Shown: positions 44,096 through 52,847, counted from the stretch's first letter. The stretch: DNA of 64,000 bases from CAG-873 sp910578365 (GCA_951635545.1 OX620685.1:2356001-2420000), one strand, 5' to 3'. Numbers and translations are program-made. The notes: a model not told the origin generated them from the letters alone.

Positions 44096-44656
44096 ATGAA
44101 ATATTTAACTTTGTTGTTCGGACTTCTTCTGGTTAGTTGCTCTGGGAACGTTAAAACCACAGCGCCGGAAAACATAGGAGCTGCAGCCGACAATATTACA
44201 GAATCCATTACCGTCGAAAAATCCGATACCTTACCCCCGTTTGAGGTCGCAAAAAGAAAGGCCGGAGGGTTCGACGCATGGACAATAACCGAAAACAGGA
44301 ACAAAATAGCTGATATTCCATGTGTGTTGGAATCATGTCCCGCCGGCATCTTCGACACTCCGGCTTCCAAGAAGATACAAGGGGAACCAGTGTCGGCGCG
44401 CGATGCAACATGGTCAGCAGCTCTCCGCGCTCTGAAAAATCTCGTTCCCAATCCTGATGCAAAGATAATTTTTGATTATTCCAAGTTGAACAGACAAATA
44501 AACAACGGGAAACAGTGTCTATTTGCTGGACCGATTCAGATCAAGAATGAAAACGGTAAATACGTTGAAGCTGAAATCAATCTTACCGTCACTCACTTTT
44601 GGGATGATTATCGACAGCCTTCCTCGTGGTATGTTACTGGAAATATTGTTTTTTGA
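44096..44656 (+). CDS. Phage-encoded lipoprotein
   Basis: 186 residues from the ATG at 44096. MKYLTLLFGLLLVSCSG is a signal peptide with lipobox VSC. The mature part has no recognised family. It is a separate unit with its own promoter, between terminase and virion genes, the usual place for a moron gene. Prophage lipoproteins often act in superinfection exclusion at the cell surface; that role is inferred. Confidence 0.7.
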   Translation: MKYLTLLFGLLLVSCSGNVKTTAPENIGAAADNITESITVEKSDTLPPFEVAKRKAGGFDAWTITENRNKIADIPCVLESCPAGIFDTPASKKIQGEPVSARDATWSAALRALKNLVPNPDAKIIFDYSKLNRQINNGKQCLFAGPIQIKNENGKYVEAEINLTVTHFWDDYRQPSSWYVTGNIVF

Positions 44657-44793
44657 TTTTAGAAATTACACATTATAATGCGCCGGAGCCTACGGGTTTC
44701 GGCGTTGTTGTGTTAATATATTTTTCTTTTCGTTAATAACATTTATTAACGCTTTTTTTTTTTTGTTCACATTATTCTGCCGAAATTTGCGGT

Positions 44794-44859
44794 GTCAAAC
44801 TACGCCGACAATGATGTCGGAAGGGTCGCGCAAGCGGCTCGAAATCCTTCGGGCTTTTT
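44794..44859 (+). ncRNA. Possible small phage RNA
   Basis: From GTCAAACTAC, about 5 bp after the -7-like box, to a perfect intrinsic terminator: GCTCGAA-atcc-TTCGGGC plus TTTTTATTT. About 65 nt. An internal stem CCGAC-aatgat-GTCGG (44805-44820) adds structure. No open frame fits inside. The call is based on promoter-hairpin-terminator layout only. Confidence 0.4.
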
Positions 44860-44884
44860 ATTTGCCCGATTACATAAGATATAA

Positions 44885-44973
44885 GGCGGTAGCCTTCTCC
44901 AACACTAAGTATAACGACCCTTTCGTCGGTTTGCCGGTGTAGTTTGACGACATGGAGAGGCTACTGCCTTTTT
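44885..44973 (+). terminator. Large hairpin ending in T5
   Basis: GGCGGTAGCCTTCTCC (44885-44900) pairs with GGAGAGGCTACTGCC (44954-44968), with one mismatch and one bulge, then TTTTTA. The 53-base loop carries a smaller ACGA/TCGT hairpin. It is either a terminator or a second structured RNA upstream of the gene at 45014. Confidence 0.6.
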
Positions 44974-45013
44974 ATGTCATAAAACAAACGTCAAACTACA
45001 AACTACACCGAAA

Positions 45014-45289
45014 ATGAAAACAGCAACAGCGTTACCGGCTCCGGCTTTGTTTTACAAGCCAAGAGTGAAAAAACTCCTTATCAAAGGAATTATTTACCTT
45101 ACATCAGAAAAATTGTTTACCTTTGCAAGCGTAATCGCCGCGCTATGGTCGTGGTGGGGCGTATGCACCGACGACACTAACACAATCGCCTACGGTGCTA
45201 TGGTATGGCTTGCAGCCTTTACCCCGTGGGCGTGGCGACAGACAGCCCGCGACCTCCGTCAAGACCGCCTCGGCCTGAAGCAATGGTAA
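45014..45289 (+). CDS. Small membrane protein of the phage
   Basis: 91 residues. One or two membrane segments (FTFASVIAALWSWWGV and IAYGAMVWLAAFTPWAW) between basic ends. Size and topology suit a holin or a holin regulator, but other options exist. 15 bp upstream is GTCAAACTAC. Confidence 0.5.
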   Translation: MKTATALPAPALFYKPRVKKLLIKGIIYLTSEKLFTFASVIAALWSWWGVCTDDTNTIAYGAMVWLAAFTPWAWRQTARDLRQDRLGLKQW

Positions 45290-45317
45290 ACCAACAATCA
45301 CAACAAAAATTACCGAT

Positions 45318-45848
45318 ATGGAAAATAATATTAACCTCACCCCCGACGCTGTAAAAGCAATCCAAGCACTCCAACACCCCTGCGGAACTTACCAGTTCTA
45401 CCGCACACACCTCGACCGTCTGTTTAACTACATACTCAACAACTCCGACGAAATCGGCATGAGTGACAACGAGGCAATGTACGCACTCCGCGCCCTGAAC
45501 GCCCTCCGCTCCGATATTGCCGACATCGCCGGCTCTCCGGCACCGCTCAACGAACCCGTCGACCCCTTCGACAGTATCACCCTCACCGCCGCCCCGGAAC
45601 AACTCGACAGCGACGAGAACGAGGCCCCAACGCTGGAGGAGGTGGCGACCGCCTTCAAAGAAGCGTGGGAATCGCTCAAAACTGCACGTTACGCGATGTT
45701 CCGGTTACTCCACTTTTCAGAGAAAGCGGAGAGTATCGAAGAACTCCGCAACCTTCCCGAACACATCGAAAGAGCGATGGTTAAAATCGGTGAGATTCAA
45801 GAACAGGAAGCCACCAGTGCCACTCAAACAGCAGATACCGCCGAATAA
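45318..45848 (+). CDS. Unknown acidic phage protein
   Basis: 176 residues, helical, with acidic middle (PEQLDSDENEAPTLEEV). Ends with a Thr/Ala/Glu tail. No family recognised; the clear terminator just downstream marks the end of its transcript. Confidence 0.55.
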   Translation: MENNINLTPDAVKAIQALQHPCGTYQFYRTHLDRLFNYILNNSDEIGMSDNEAMYALRALNALRSDIADIAGSPAPLNEPVDPFDSITLTAAPEQLDSDENEAPTLEEVATAFKEAWESLKTARYAMFRLLHFSEKAESIEELRNLPEHIERAMVKIGEIQEQEATSATQTADTAE

Positions 45849-45919
45849 AATACAGCCCCAAGGTAAAAGATTGATTTAGGTTTACCACATAAGCAAACAC
45901 TATCCCAACCCAAGAAAGG

Positions 45920-45946
45920 AACGTCCGTTGTGAAACGGGCGTTTTT
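45920..45946 (+). terminator. Intrinsic terminator
   Basis: AACGTCCGTT-gtga-AACGGGCGTT followed by six Ts; a 10-bp stem with one G-T pair. Confidence 0.88.
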
Positions 45947-46019
45947 TGTTGCTTCCGGGCGTGTCCTTCGTTACGCGCGATATATATAAGACCTTTGCAG
46001 CATAATAATACGAATCACG

Positions 46020-46298
46020 ATGAAACACTTAAAACAAGAGTTCGACAAATTGACCTTCAAAGAGGTTATAATCTACATTTTGGCAATCGTGGTAATGATT
46101 GCCGGCCTCTCCCTTCTGTTTATCGGTTTATTCATACCGCCGGAGGGTGAAATCCATAGTTCAGTATTAACCGCGTTCGGAACGGTATGTATTTTCGTCG
46201 CCTCCCTTCTGGGTATCTCTATCCACTACGCTAACGAACTCGACAAGTTCAAAGCCAATGTTCAGGAACGCCTCGACGAAATCACTCAACCCCAATAA
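46020..46298 (+). CDS. Two-TM small protein, holin-like
   Basis: 92 residues. Two hydrophobic segments, VIIYILAIVVMIAGLSLLFIG and SVLTAFGTVCIFVASLLGI, with a short loop, and a charged C-terminal tail. It directly precedes the putative spanin gene, so a lysis role is reasonable. Confidence 0.5.
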   Translation: MKHLKQEFDKLTFKEVIIYILAIVVMIAGLSLLFIGLFIPPEGEIHSSVLTAFGTVCIFVASLLGISIHYANELDKFKANVQERLDEITQPQ

Positions 46299-46307
46299 GT
46301 CACATAT

Positions 46308-46868
46308 ATGAAACATGGAAATAAAATTTTTTGCTACCCTCGCCGTTTGTTTTTCCTTATGGCTCTGGTTCTTGTCGGCTCTGCCTTCAATAGCTGTAAA
46401 AGTTCTCGAAATATGGTTGAAGAAACCCGAACCGAATTTCATTACGACGGCCAAGATAGTACCAGGGTCGATTCGGTGCTCATGGGAGGAAACGAGCGAA
46501 GCAGCGAGAGCGACACAGCAAACATTTCAACAGATGTGCGAGGCTCTGTCGAGATTAAGCGCGATTCAGTCGGGCGACCTATATTTATATATTGGACGTT
46601 TGCGGGCAATTTTTCGACCCTCTCGAAAAGAGATAAGGAGGCGCAAAATTGGTTTTACGGCCTCAATGCAACGCGACACTCCGAGAGTTCCGGCGCGGTG
46701 GATTCCGTCAACGAGAAAACGGAAGAAACTACGGAGGAAATTAACACCGCAATATCTTTAGAGAACATCATCGGCCCCGGATTGCTGGGCCTGATTCTCC
46801 TTTACCTGATATATCTATTTTTCGCCGACATAGTATGGCCGTGGATAAAACAGAAGCGCAGCCGATAG
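46308..46868 (+). CDS. Putative unimolecular spanin
   Basis: 186 residues. A basic N-terminus and hydrophobic stretch (LFFLMALVLVGSAFNSCKSS) end in a probable lipobox Cys at about residue 31, for outer-membrane attachment. The C-terminus has one transmembrane segment (LLGLILLYLIYLFFADIVW) and a basic end. A lipoprotein with a C-terminal TM segment is the u-spanin layout, spanning the periplasm and fusing the membranes at lysis. The lipobox is loose (FNSC), so confidence is moderate. Neighbours include holin-like genes and a lysozyme 4 kb on. Confidence 0.5.
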   Translation: MKHGNKIFCYPRRLFFLMALVLVGSAFNSCKSSRNMVEETRTEFHYDGQDSTRVDSVLMGGNERSSESDTANISTDVRGSVEIKRDSVGRPIFIYWTFAGNFSTLSKRDKEAQNWFYGLNATRHSESSGAVDSVNEKTEETTEEINTAISLENIIGPGLLGLILLYLIYLFFADIVWPWIKQKRSR

Positions 46869-47137
46869 ACCTTTACGACGCTATCGAGCAGATGAAGCGG
46901 ATAAGCCTCGCCGGTGGTACGTTCTCGCTCACCTTCCGCAAGTGGAACAGGCAGACGCGCAACGGTGGCTACGTGGTTAAAGTCAATGCGGCGCGAATCC
47001 GCCCCAAGACAAAAGACGACAAAATTTCAGACGCAAGTTATAAACTATTTTTCACCGATACGGAAACAGGCCTCGCCCGTAATTGCTGGCAGGTTTTAAT
47101 TACCGAGTTCAACGGTCGCCGAACGGTGTTAAACTAA
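46835..47137 (+). CDS. Unknown small phage protein
   Basis: 100 residues. A basic beta-rich middle (GTFSLTFRKWNRQTRNGGYVVKV). Overlaps the spanin-like gene by 34 bp. No family recognised. Confidence 0.6.
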   Translation: MAVDKTEAQPIDLYDAIEQMKRISLAGGTFSLTFRKWNRQTRNGGYVVKVNAARIRPKTKDDKISDASYKLFFTDTETGLARNCWQVLITEFNGRRTVLN

Positions 47138-47150
47138 CACTTTAAGCAAG

Positions 47151-48506
47151 ATGATACGCAGAAGCGGAAATTTCGGTTTCGTAGATAATGGAGCCGGTGA
47201 AATATACACCTTCAGCATGAACGCCAAGGGTCGCGGATTCACACCCTCGACCTTCATGTTACGCGGCGGCTCTATCGCCTCGTTTGGTTATAAATATATG
47301 AACGTGAACGGTACGCCGATAATACCGTTTGGACGCGACAACGACCTCCCTAACCGTGTGTGTATGTTGCTCGAAAAGTTCTACGCCGGTGAAGGTATCA
47401 TGGGCAAGAAGGCCGGCCTCCAGTGGGGCGAGGGTCCGAGGCTCTACCGCGACGCTGTGGACGCGAACAATATCTTTTACCGGGCGTGGGCTGTTGACGA
47501 CCAGATTACCGCCGACCTGAAGGCTACCGACTACCTCACACAAATGCACCGTTGTCTGATAGACCTCTGTCATTTGGAGGGGTTCTGGGTTAAATTCACA
47601 CGTTCACGCGGGGCGCGTATCGGCTCCGGGCGTATTGCGAGGGTCGAACACGTTCCGGCTGGAAAGGTGCGTTTCGTATGGCCCGGAGAAAATAAGCTGC
47701 CTACACAAGCGATGGTGGCAGATTGGCCGCTGGCCGACCCTCGTACCTCACACGTTTACCCTCTGTTTGACCCCTCCGACCCTCTGAAATATCCCGTTTC
47801 GCTGGCATATTACAACATTTACAGTTACAACCACGACCATTACAGCGTACCGCGCTTTATCGGTGCGTTCGATTGGCTGGAGTTGGCCGGAACACTCGCG
47901 CCACTCCTCGCAGCTTACAACGAGAACGCCTCGGCTATCTCGAAACATATCGAATCGCCCCAGTCATATTGGGACCGCGCCGAGGAACAGATAAAAATGG
48001 CCTGTCAGCAAAGGGGCATACCCTATAAAAAGGAAATGTTAGAGGAGTTCAAGGACGCAGCGATGGAGAAATTTGCCGCCTCGATGTCCGGCAAGGAGAA
48101 CGCGGGCAAGTTCCTGCATACCTCGCAGTTCTGGAACGAGGAGGCTAACAATTTCGAGGGGTGGAAGATTACCGCTATCGACAACAAGGTTAAAGAGTAC
48201 ATCGAAGCAATGGTGGCAATATGCAAAAAGTCAGAGGCCGCCGCGACCTCCGGTTTTGGCCTCGACCCCTCACTCTCTAACTTGATACTTGATACAAAAC
48301 TCGGTTCAGGCTCCGAAAAACTCTACGCCCTGAAGGTGTATAACGCCACAGAAACCGCCGTGCCTGATATGGTGCTATGTAAGCCGTTCCAACAGTTCAT
48401 CGACACCAACCACCCCGGCACAGATATACGAATCGGCCTATATCGTACCGTTGTAGAGGCCGAAAAAAATGTCAACCCCGAAAACAGAGTGAAAGCAAAT
48501 GCGTGA
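47151..48506 (+). CDS. Portal-like protein
   Basis: 451 residues. Size, position and features such as PFGRDNDLPNRVCMLLEKFYAG, YNENASAISKHIESPQSYWDR and a long helical stretch (about 280-400) suit a phage portal. Portals form the ring through which DNA enters the head. The genes for terminase and portal are separated by 3.4 kb of lipoprotein and lysis genes, which is unusual. Overlaps the next gene by 8 bp. Confidence 0.6.
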   Translation: MIRRSGNFGFVDNGAGEIYTFSMNAKGRGFTPSTFMLRGGSIASFGYKYMNVNGTPIIPFGRDNDLPNRVCMLLEKFYAGEGIMGKKAGLQWGEGPRLYRDAVDANNIFYRAWAVDDQITADLKATDYLTQMHRCLIDLCHLEGFWVKFTRSRGARIGSGRIARVEHVPAGKVRFVWPGENKLPTQAMVADWPLADPRTSHVYPLFDPSDPLKYPVSLAYYNIYSYNHDHYSVPRFIGAFDWLELAGTLAPLLAAYNENASAISKHIESPQSYWDRAEEQIKMACQQRGIPYKKEMLEEFKDAAMEKFAASMSGKENAGKFLHTSQFWNEEANNFEGWKITAIDNKVKEYIEAMVAICKKSEAAATSGFGLDPSLSNLILDTKLGSGSEKLYALKVYNATETAVPDMVLCKPFQQFIDTNHPGTDIRIGLYRTVVEAEKNVNPENRVKANA

Positions 48507-49188
48507 TTTATTCGCCACCCCGGAGCAGCAGCCGGAGAACAAAGGCAAAGGCAAGGACGAGGCCAAGGAACGCGCCGAGGATAAGAACACCGGGAAAGAA
48601 ACGAGGGTGTTCCGCTCGATGTCGCGCAACTTTGAACGCCGCGTAAAATCCGAGCTTTTTCTCGAAAATGTCCTACCGTGGCACTTTTCACCGGGCGAGG
48701 CGTATCATTGTTTTTCTTTCGGCGATGTTGACGCGCTAACCTATCTCCGGGCTATCCTCAAACAGCAACCGCTGGAGTATGTTTGTTTGTCCACCTTCTC
48801 TATGGCGTTGACCGACGCGGAAACGCTTTTGAAATGGCAGCGCGGCGGATTGATTGGACGGCTCGACCTCTATCTCGGTGAAATTTTCGATTCCAAGTTT
48901 GCCGAGGTTTACAACACTTTGCGCGAGGCCGTCGCGCTCATGGGCGGCCGCGTTGCCGTGTTCCGGAATCACTCTAAAGTTATGGCCGGTTTCGGTGAAC
49001 GCTTTGATTTTGCGGTCGAAGGTTCGGCAAACCTTAACAGTAATCCGCGTTGTGAGCAGACGGTTATAACAGTCGATGAAGGCGTGGCAAGGTTCTACAA
49101 AGAAGAAATTTTCGACAAAATCCATTCGTTTAACAATGATTTTGCCGATTGGAAACCCTATAAACTGAAACGCGATGAAACTATTTGA
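48499..49188 (+). CDS. Phospholipase D-like phage protein
   Basis: 229 residues. After a charged N-terminal tail, the fold ends in FRNHSKVMAGFGERFDFAVEG followed by SANLNSNPRCEQT, the HxK and (S/E)GSxN parts of a PLD-type motif (about residues 155-190). One motif copy suggests a dimer, as in small PLD-type nucleases. Its place in the head-tail region is not explained; it could process nucleic acid at packaging or injection. Confidence 0.6.
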   Translation: MRDLFATPEQQPENKGKGKDEAKERAEDKNTGKETRVFRSMSRNFERRVKSELFLENVLPWHFSPGEAYHCFSFGDVDALTYLRAILKQQPLEYVCLSTFSMALTDAETLLKWQRGGLIGRLDLYLGEIFDSKFAEVYNTLREAVALMGGRVAVFRNHSKVMAGFGERFDFAVEGSANLNSNPRCEQTVITVDEGVARFYKEEIFDKIHSFNNDFADWKPYKLKRDETI

Positions 49189-50113
49189 CCGCGACGGAAA
49201 CGGCAGCGAGGAAATTACCGCAGCCGTCGGAATAATCTCTAACGGTATCACTTTCGACAAGTGGCGGCCCCTGATTCCGTTCGGAATCCGTGATGTCGTC
49301 GCAATCGTGGGCCGTGAACCGGTCGAGGCTCTGGCCGACTATTACGAAAACGGAGAAAGCGACGACGCGGCTATGGCTGACGCTCTGGCTTATCTGCAAC
49401 AGGCGGTGGCCTTCTTTACATGGCTGAAGATAATCCCGACTCTCGACGCACAGCACGGAGATACAGGAAGGGCGAAAAGCCTCGGAGAAAACGAAAAAGG
49501 GTTAACAGCCCTTCAGGAGTTCAAGGACGAGGAAAATATTTTACGTCTGGCCTACGAGGCTACCGACGCACTTGTCGAAGCCTTAGACCGCGAGGCGTTC
49601 CCGTTCTGGATTGAATCGCCCAAGTACCGCCAGCGCGAAGGGTTGTTAATACGCAGTAAGGAGGAGTTCGATAATTACTACATTATCGGTTCTCATCGCC
49701 TTTTCGTTACCCTCGTTCCTATTATCCGCGAGGTTCAGGGCGCAACCGTCGCCCCGGTACTCGGCAAGTATCTCGCTCCGATTCTTTCGGGTGAGGATTC
49801 CGATACCTTCACGCTGATGAAGGCAACAGCAGCCCGCGCAGTGGCTTTGCTAACCATGCAGAAGGCGGTGGAACGCCTTCCGGTCGAGGTTATTCCGGAG
49901 GGTATCGTACAGGTTCAGCAGTCGCAGCCGGTAAAATCAAGGTTACGCGCCGAGCAATCGGCCCGCGCCTCGGTTGCCGCCTCTCTGGGTGCTGACGCTA
50001 CCCGCGCCCTCGAATACCTTCAGCAGCTCGTGGCGCAGCTCGACGCAGACGGCGAGGAGGTAGATACATCAATTACCGGGCCTATTGTCCACAGTAAAGG
50101 AATGTCGTTTTAA
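49175..50113 (+). CDS. Unknown structural phage protein
   Basis: 312 residues, mostly helical, with an Ala-rich C-terminal end. Overlaps the PLD-like gene by 14 bp and meets the next gene at its stop, so it is part of a tight head-tail operon. A head-tail connector is likely by order only. Confidence 0.5.
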   Translation: MKLFDRDGNGSEEITAAVGIISNGITFDKWRPLIPFGIRDVVAIVGREPVEALADYYENGESDDAAMADALAYLQQAVAFFTWLKIIPTLDAQHGDTGRAKSLGENEKGLTALQEFKDEENILRLAYEATDALVEALDREAFPFWIESPKYRQREGLLIRSKEEFDNYYIIGSHRLFVTLVPIIREVQGATVAPVLGKYLAPILSGEDSDTFTLMKATAARAVALLTMQKAVERLPVEVIPEGIVQVQQSQPVKSRLRAEQSARASVAASLGADATRALEYLQQLVAQLDADGEEVDTSITGPIVHSKGMSF

Positions 50114-50895
50114 TGGAAACAATCACCACACGAGGCCGCTCCGTCAAAATTCCGACCCATGTCAGCGAATTGACCCCAGCGCAATACGAATATTACGTTT
50201 TTCTCGCCTATGCTCTGGGCGCGGGTGTGATTGACGGCGATTATTTCCGGGTTCGCTGGCTCTCCTTCCTGATTGGCCTCGGCAAAGCGGATTACACGTT
50301 GTTGAAGGAGCAACACGTCGAGGAACTGAAAGCACAGGCCGGAGCGATTGAAGGTTTTTTCGTGGCTGAAGGCGACCGCGTTCATCTTGATTTCAATACG
50401 CCCGTTAACCTCCTGCCTTCATACGGAGGCTATCAAGGCCCCGGCGATTGGCTGGAGGGTGTGACATACGGCGAGTTTGTGGAGTGCCTTACCATAGCCG
50501 AGAATCTTCACCAAATGGACGAGCAAGAGGTGGCTGAAGGTTACGCCCATATTGCCCGGCGGCTCTACCATATTCCCGACGGAGAGAAAGTGCCCGACCT
50601 TCTGGCGTTCCATGCCCCGACGCTCCTCGCCTCCGTCTGGAAGGCAATCCTTGCCGGCCCCGTGGAAATCAACGGAAAGAAAATTGATTTACGGATTATC
50701 TTCCGCAGTTCCGGCGGAGGAAAGAAGCCGGACGACAAGACCGGATGGACCGGTATAACCTTCGAGGTCGCTACCGCCGGACTGTTCGGGAACGTGGCGG
50801 AGGTGGAGCGCACCGATATGTGGGCCGTCCTCATTTACCTGTATAAATGCAAGTTTGAATATCTCAACGAGAAACGTAACATCCCAAATAAATAA
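50113..50895 (+). CDS. Unknown phage protein
   Basis: 260 residues. Alternating helices and beta strands; no motif recognised. It lies between the connector-like gene and the lysozyme gene and is co-transcribed. Confidence 0.5.
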   Translation: METITTRGRSVKIPTHVSELTPAQYEYYVFLAYALGAGVIDGDYFRVRWLSFLIGLGKADYTLLKEQHVEELKAQAGAIEGFFVAEGDRVHLDFNTPVNLLPSYGGYQGPGDWLEGVTYGEFVECLTIAENLHQMDEQEVAEGYAHIARRLYHIPDGEKVPDLLAFHAPTLLASVWKAILAGPVEINGKKIDLRIIFRSSGGGKKPDDKTGWTGITFEVATAGLFGNVAEVERTDMWAVLIYLYKCKFEYLNEKRNIPNK

Positions 50896-50901
50896 ATCAT
50901 C

Positions 50902-51354
50902 ATGCAACTTTCAACCGCAATCAAGAAAAAAATTAAGGCGTGGGAAGGCTGTCGGCTTACAGCCTACCGTTGCCCTGCCGGAGTTCTCACAATCGGCTAC
51001 GGCCACACCGGGAAAGATGTCACCCCCGGCAAGAAAATCACACAAGCGGAGGCTGACGCGCTTTTCGATACCGATATTACCAAGTTCGCCGCTACAGTCG
51101 CGCCGATCTTTGCTGGGGTGCAGCTCAATGGCGACCAGTTCGACGCGCTTGTTTCGCTGTCTTACAATATCGGTTCGCTCACCGTCAAGGCCCCGACACT
51201 CGTCCGCAAGGTTAAGTCCGACCCCAATGATCCCACTATCCGCGCCGAGTTCATGAAACACGTTAACGCAAGGGTTAACGGTGTTCTGAAGCCCCTCCCC
51301 GGACTGATGAAACGCCGAGCAGCCGAAGCCGACCACTATTTCGGGAAGATATGA
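50902..51354 (+). CDS. GH24 phage lysozyme
   Basis: 150 residues, full length. WEGCRLTAYRCPAG carries the catalytic Glu (E15), with Cys (C24) where T4 lysozyme has Asp, and the third residue Thr (T30) in VLTIGYGHTG. The E-x8-(D/C)-x5-T set is known in phage lysozymes, so the Cys version should be active. No signal peptide or SAR segment, so it needs a holin. It cuts peptidoglycan at lysis. Confidence 0.9.
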   Translation: MQLSTAIKKKIKAWEGCRLTAYRCPAGVLTIGYGHTGKDVTPGKKITQAEADALFDTDITKFAATVAPIFAGVQLNGDQFDALVSLSYNIGSLTVKAPTLVRKVKSDPNDPTIRAEFMKHVNARVNGVLKPLPGLMKRRAAEADHYFGKI

Positions 51355-51788
51355 TAAATCTCTTACACTACCGCGAATATTGGGAAGGAGTAGGCCGCCG
51401 TGTCAATTCAATAACCGAGGTTCTGCCCGTCACCATAGACGAGCAGATGGGTAAGAAAATTCAGTCGTTACCGGCGAACTCTGTAAATCTTTTCGTTTTT
51501 CCTCCTTTGGCTGAATCCGGCGCGAAGAATGTCGATAATTTCAAGGAGGTTAACAAATGCGTGGTTTTCGTTATGGCGAAATACGACCCACAACGCCGCA
51601 ACTCTTTCGACGTGCTGGAGCAGACACAGCCGATTATCGACGAGGTAAAAAGTATATTACTCAAAGACCAGAGAGCCGGATGCCCGGTTATGCGTGTCGA
51701 GGTCGACAGTATCGACACCGCTCCGGAAACGGAACTTTACGGACGCTTTGCCGGTTGGTCGATAGCCTTCAACGTAACATCTTACTGA
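51351..51788 (+). CDS. Probable neck/tail-completion protein
   Basis: 145 residues, soluble alpha/beta pattern (SVNLFVFPPLAESGAKNVDN, then DVLEQTQPIIDEVKSILL). Overlaps the lysozyme by 4 bp. Size and order suit a tail-completion or minor tail protein; not recognised as a family. Confidence 0.5.
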   Translation: MINLLHYREYWEGVGRRVNSITEVLPVTIDEQMGKKIQSLPANSVNLFVFPPLAESGAKNVDNFKEVNKCVVFVMAKYDPQRRNSFDVLEQTQPIIDEVKSILLKDQRAGCPVMRVEVDSIDTAPETELYGRFAGWSIAFNVTSY

Positions 51789-51789
51789 T

Positions 51790-52194
51790 ATGGACGACCC
51801 CGACAAGATAGCAAAGTATTTCACCGAATACGTTAACCTAGGATTCCGCCGGATATTCGAGGAACAGCGACGTATCGCCGCCGCCAAGATATACGGGAAA
51901 CAAGCCTACCGCACCGACGGAACACCCCGGAGCCGTTCGGGGCGGCTGCAACAGGCGTTAGCCTCGCCGACCTTCTCGATAACCGGCTCCGGCTCCGGCA
52001 TATCGGCAAAAGCGCAGTACCCGACATATCTCCGATTCCTCGACATGAAGCGGCTCGGTAATTACCGAATCTATAACCGCCCGGTCTGGGGTATTCTCTA
52101 CAAAGAAACATTCAACGACATACGGTTTGAGTTCTCGGCGTGGTTGCGCAAGAATTTGGCCGATTCTATCCGCGAGAGTTATCAACAGTCATAA
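51790..52194 (+). CDS. Probable tail-assembly protein
   Basis: 134 residues. Helical and basic at the N-terminus, with a Gly/Ser patch (SITGSGSGIS). It follows the previous gene by one base. A tail-completion protein by position. Confidence 0.5.
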   Translation: MDDPDKIAKYFTEYVNLGFRRIFEEQRRIAAAKIYGKQAYRTDGTPRSRSGRLQQALASPTFSITGSGSGISAKAQYPTYLRFLDMKRLGNYRIYNRPVWGILYKETFNDIRFEFSAWLRKNLADSIRESYQQS

Positions 52195-52207
52195 CAAGTT
52201 ATCAACA

Positions 52208-52462
52208 ATGAAGAAAGTAAAAATTATTGTGGGCGCAATCCTTCGGGGTGCGCTCCTCGTTGCCCCCGGTGTCGCTTTCGGCTGGTGGGCATGGAACAAA
52301 GCAATGGCGTTAATCGCTATCCTCGCAGCCGTCGGTGTCGAAACCCTGTTCCTGTTCGTGTTCTCGTTCATCACCGTGGCGGTCCAGGCCCGCCGCGACC
52401 TCCGACGTAAGAAGGCGGAGGAAGCAGAGGCGGACGAGGGAAACGGCACCGCTGCACAGTAA
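52208..52462 (+). CDS. Two-TM small protein
   Basis: 84 residues from the ATG at 52208. Two hydrophobic segments (IVGAILRGALLVAPGVAFGWW; IAILAAVGVETLFLFVFSFI) then a highly charged tail (RRDLRRKKAEEAEADEGN). Holin-like topology. Confidence 0.5.
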   Translation: MKKVKIIVGAILRGALLVAPGVAFGWWAWNKAMALIAILAAVGVETLFLFVFSFITVAVQARRDLRRKKAEEAEADEGNGTAAQ

Positions 52463-52493
52463 ACCAATTTTCACTAACTTAATTTTTTGCATT

Positions 52494-52790
52494 ATGTCAG
52501 TATGTAAAGACCGTAAGGGGCAGGATAAACTCCTGCACATTTTCGTGGTGTTCTGTATCGCCGTACTCTTCGGCGCACTCATCGCCCACATTCCGCCCCA
52601 CAACGAGTGGACGACCGCGATAGTTGCGTTTATCGTGGCCCTTCTTGTGGGTATAGGTAAGGAAATCCGCGACAGCCGAGAGAATGGAAACCACTTTTGT
52701 GTCTGGGACATCGTGGCCGACATCATCGGCGCGGTTCTCGGTAGTGGTGTGGCATGGCTTGCGGCTCATTTCATCACGCGCTCCCTCTAA
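52494..52790 (+). CDS. DUF2279/VanZ-like membrane protein, holin-like
   Basis: 98 residues from the ATG at 52494. DKLLHIF at the N-terminus, and GIGKEIRDSRENGNHFCVWDIVADIIGAVLG match a small membrane family (DK.LHF ... GKE..D....G....WD..AD..G...G). Three hydrophobic segments. Such proteins are common in Bacteroidales phage lysis regions. Adjacent to another two-TM protein. Confidence 0.6.
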   Translation: MSVCKDRKGQDKLLHIFVVFCIAVLFGALIAHIPPHNEWTTAIVAFIVALLVGIGKEIRDSRENGNHFCVWDIVADIIGAVLGSGVAWLAAHFITRSL

Positions 52791-52816
52791 AGGGTGAACC
52801 CTTCCAACTCGTTGCG

Positions 52817-52847
52817 CACCTCGCCCGAAATCGTGGCGGGGTGTTTT
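52817..52847 (+). terminator. Intrinsic terminator
   Basis: CACCTCGCC (52817-52825) pairs with GGCGGGGTG (52835-52843), followed by TTTTA. Confidence 0.75.

Larger units (their letters stand above)
44657..45013. other. Noncoding region with structured RNA signals
   Basis: No gene in 357 bp. It has a run of 13 Ts (44752-44764), a -7-like box GAAATTTG (44782-44789), a compact terminator (44837-44859), and a large hairpin (44885-44973). GTCAAACTAC occurs at 44794 and 44990 and inverted at 44939. Confidence 0.6.
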
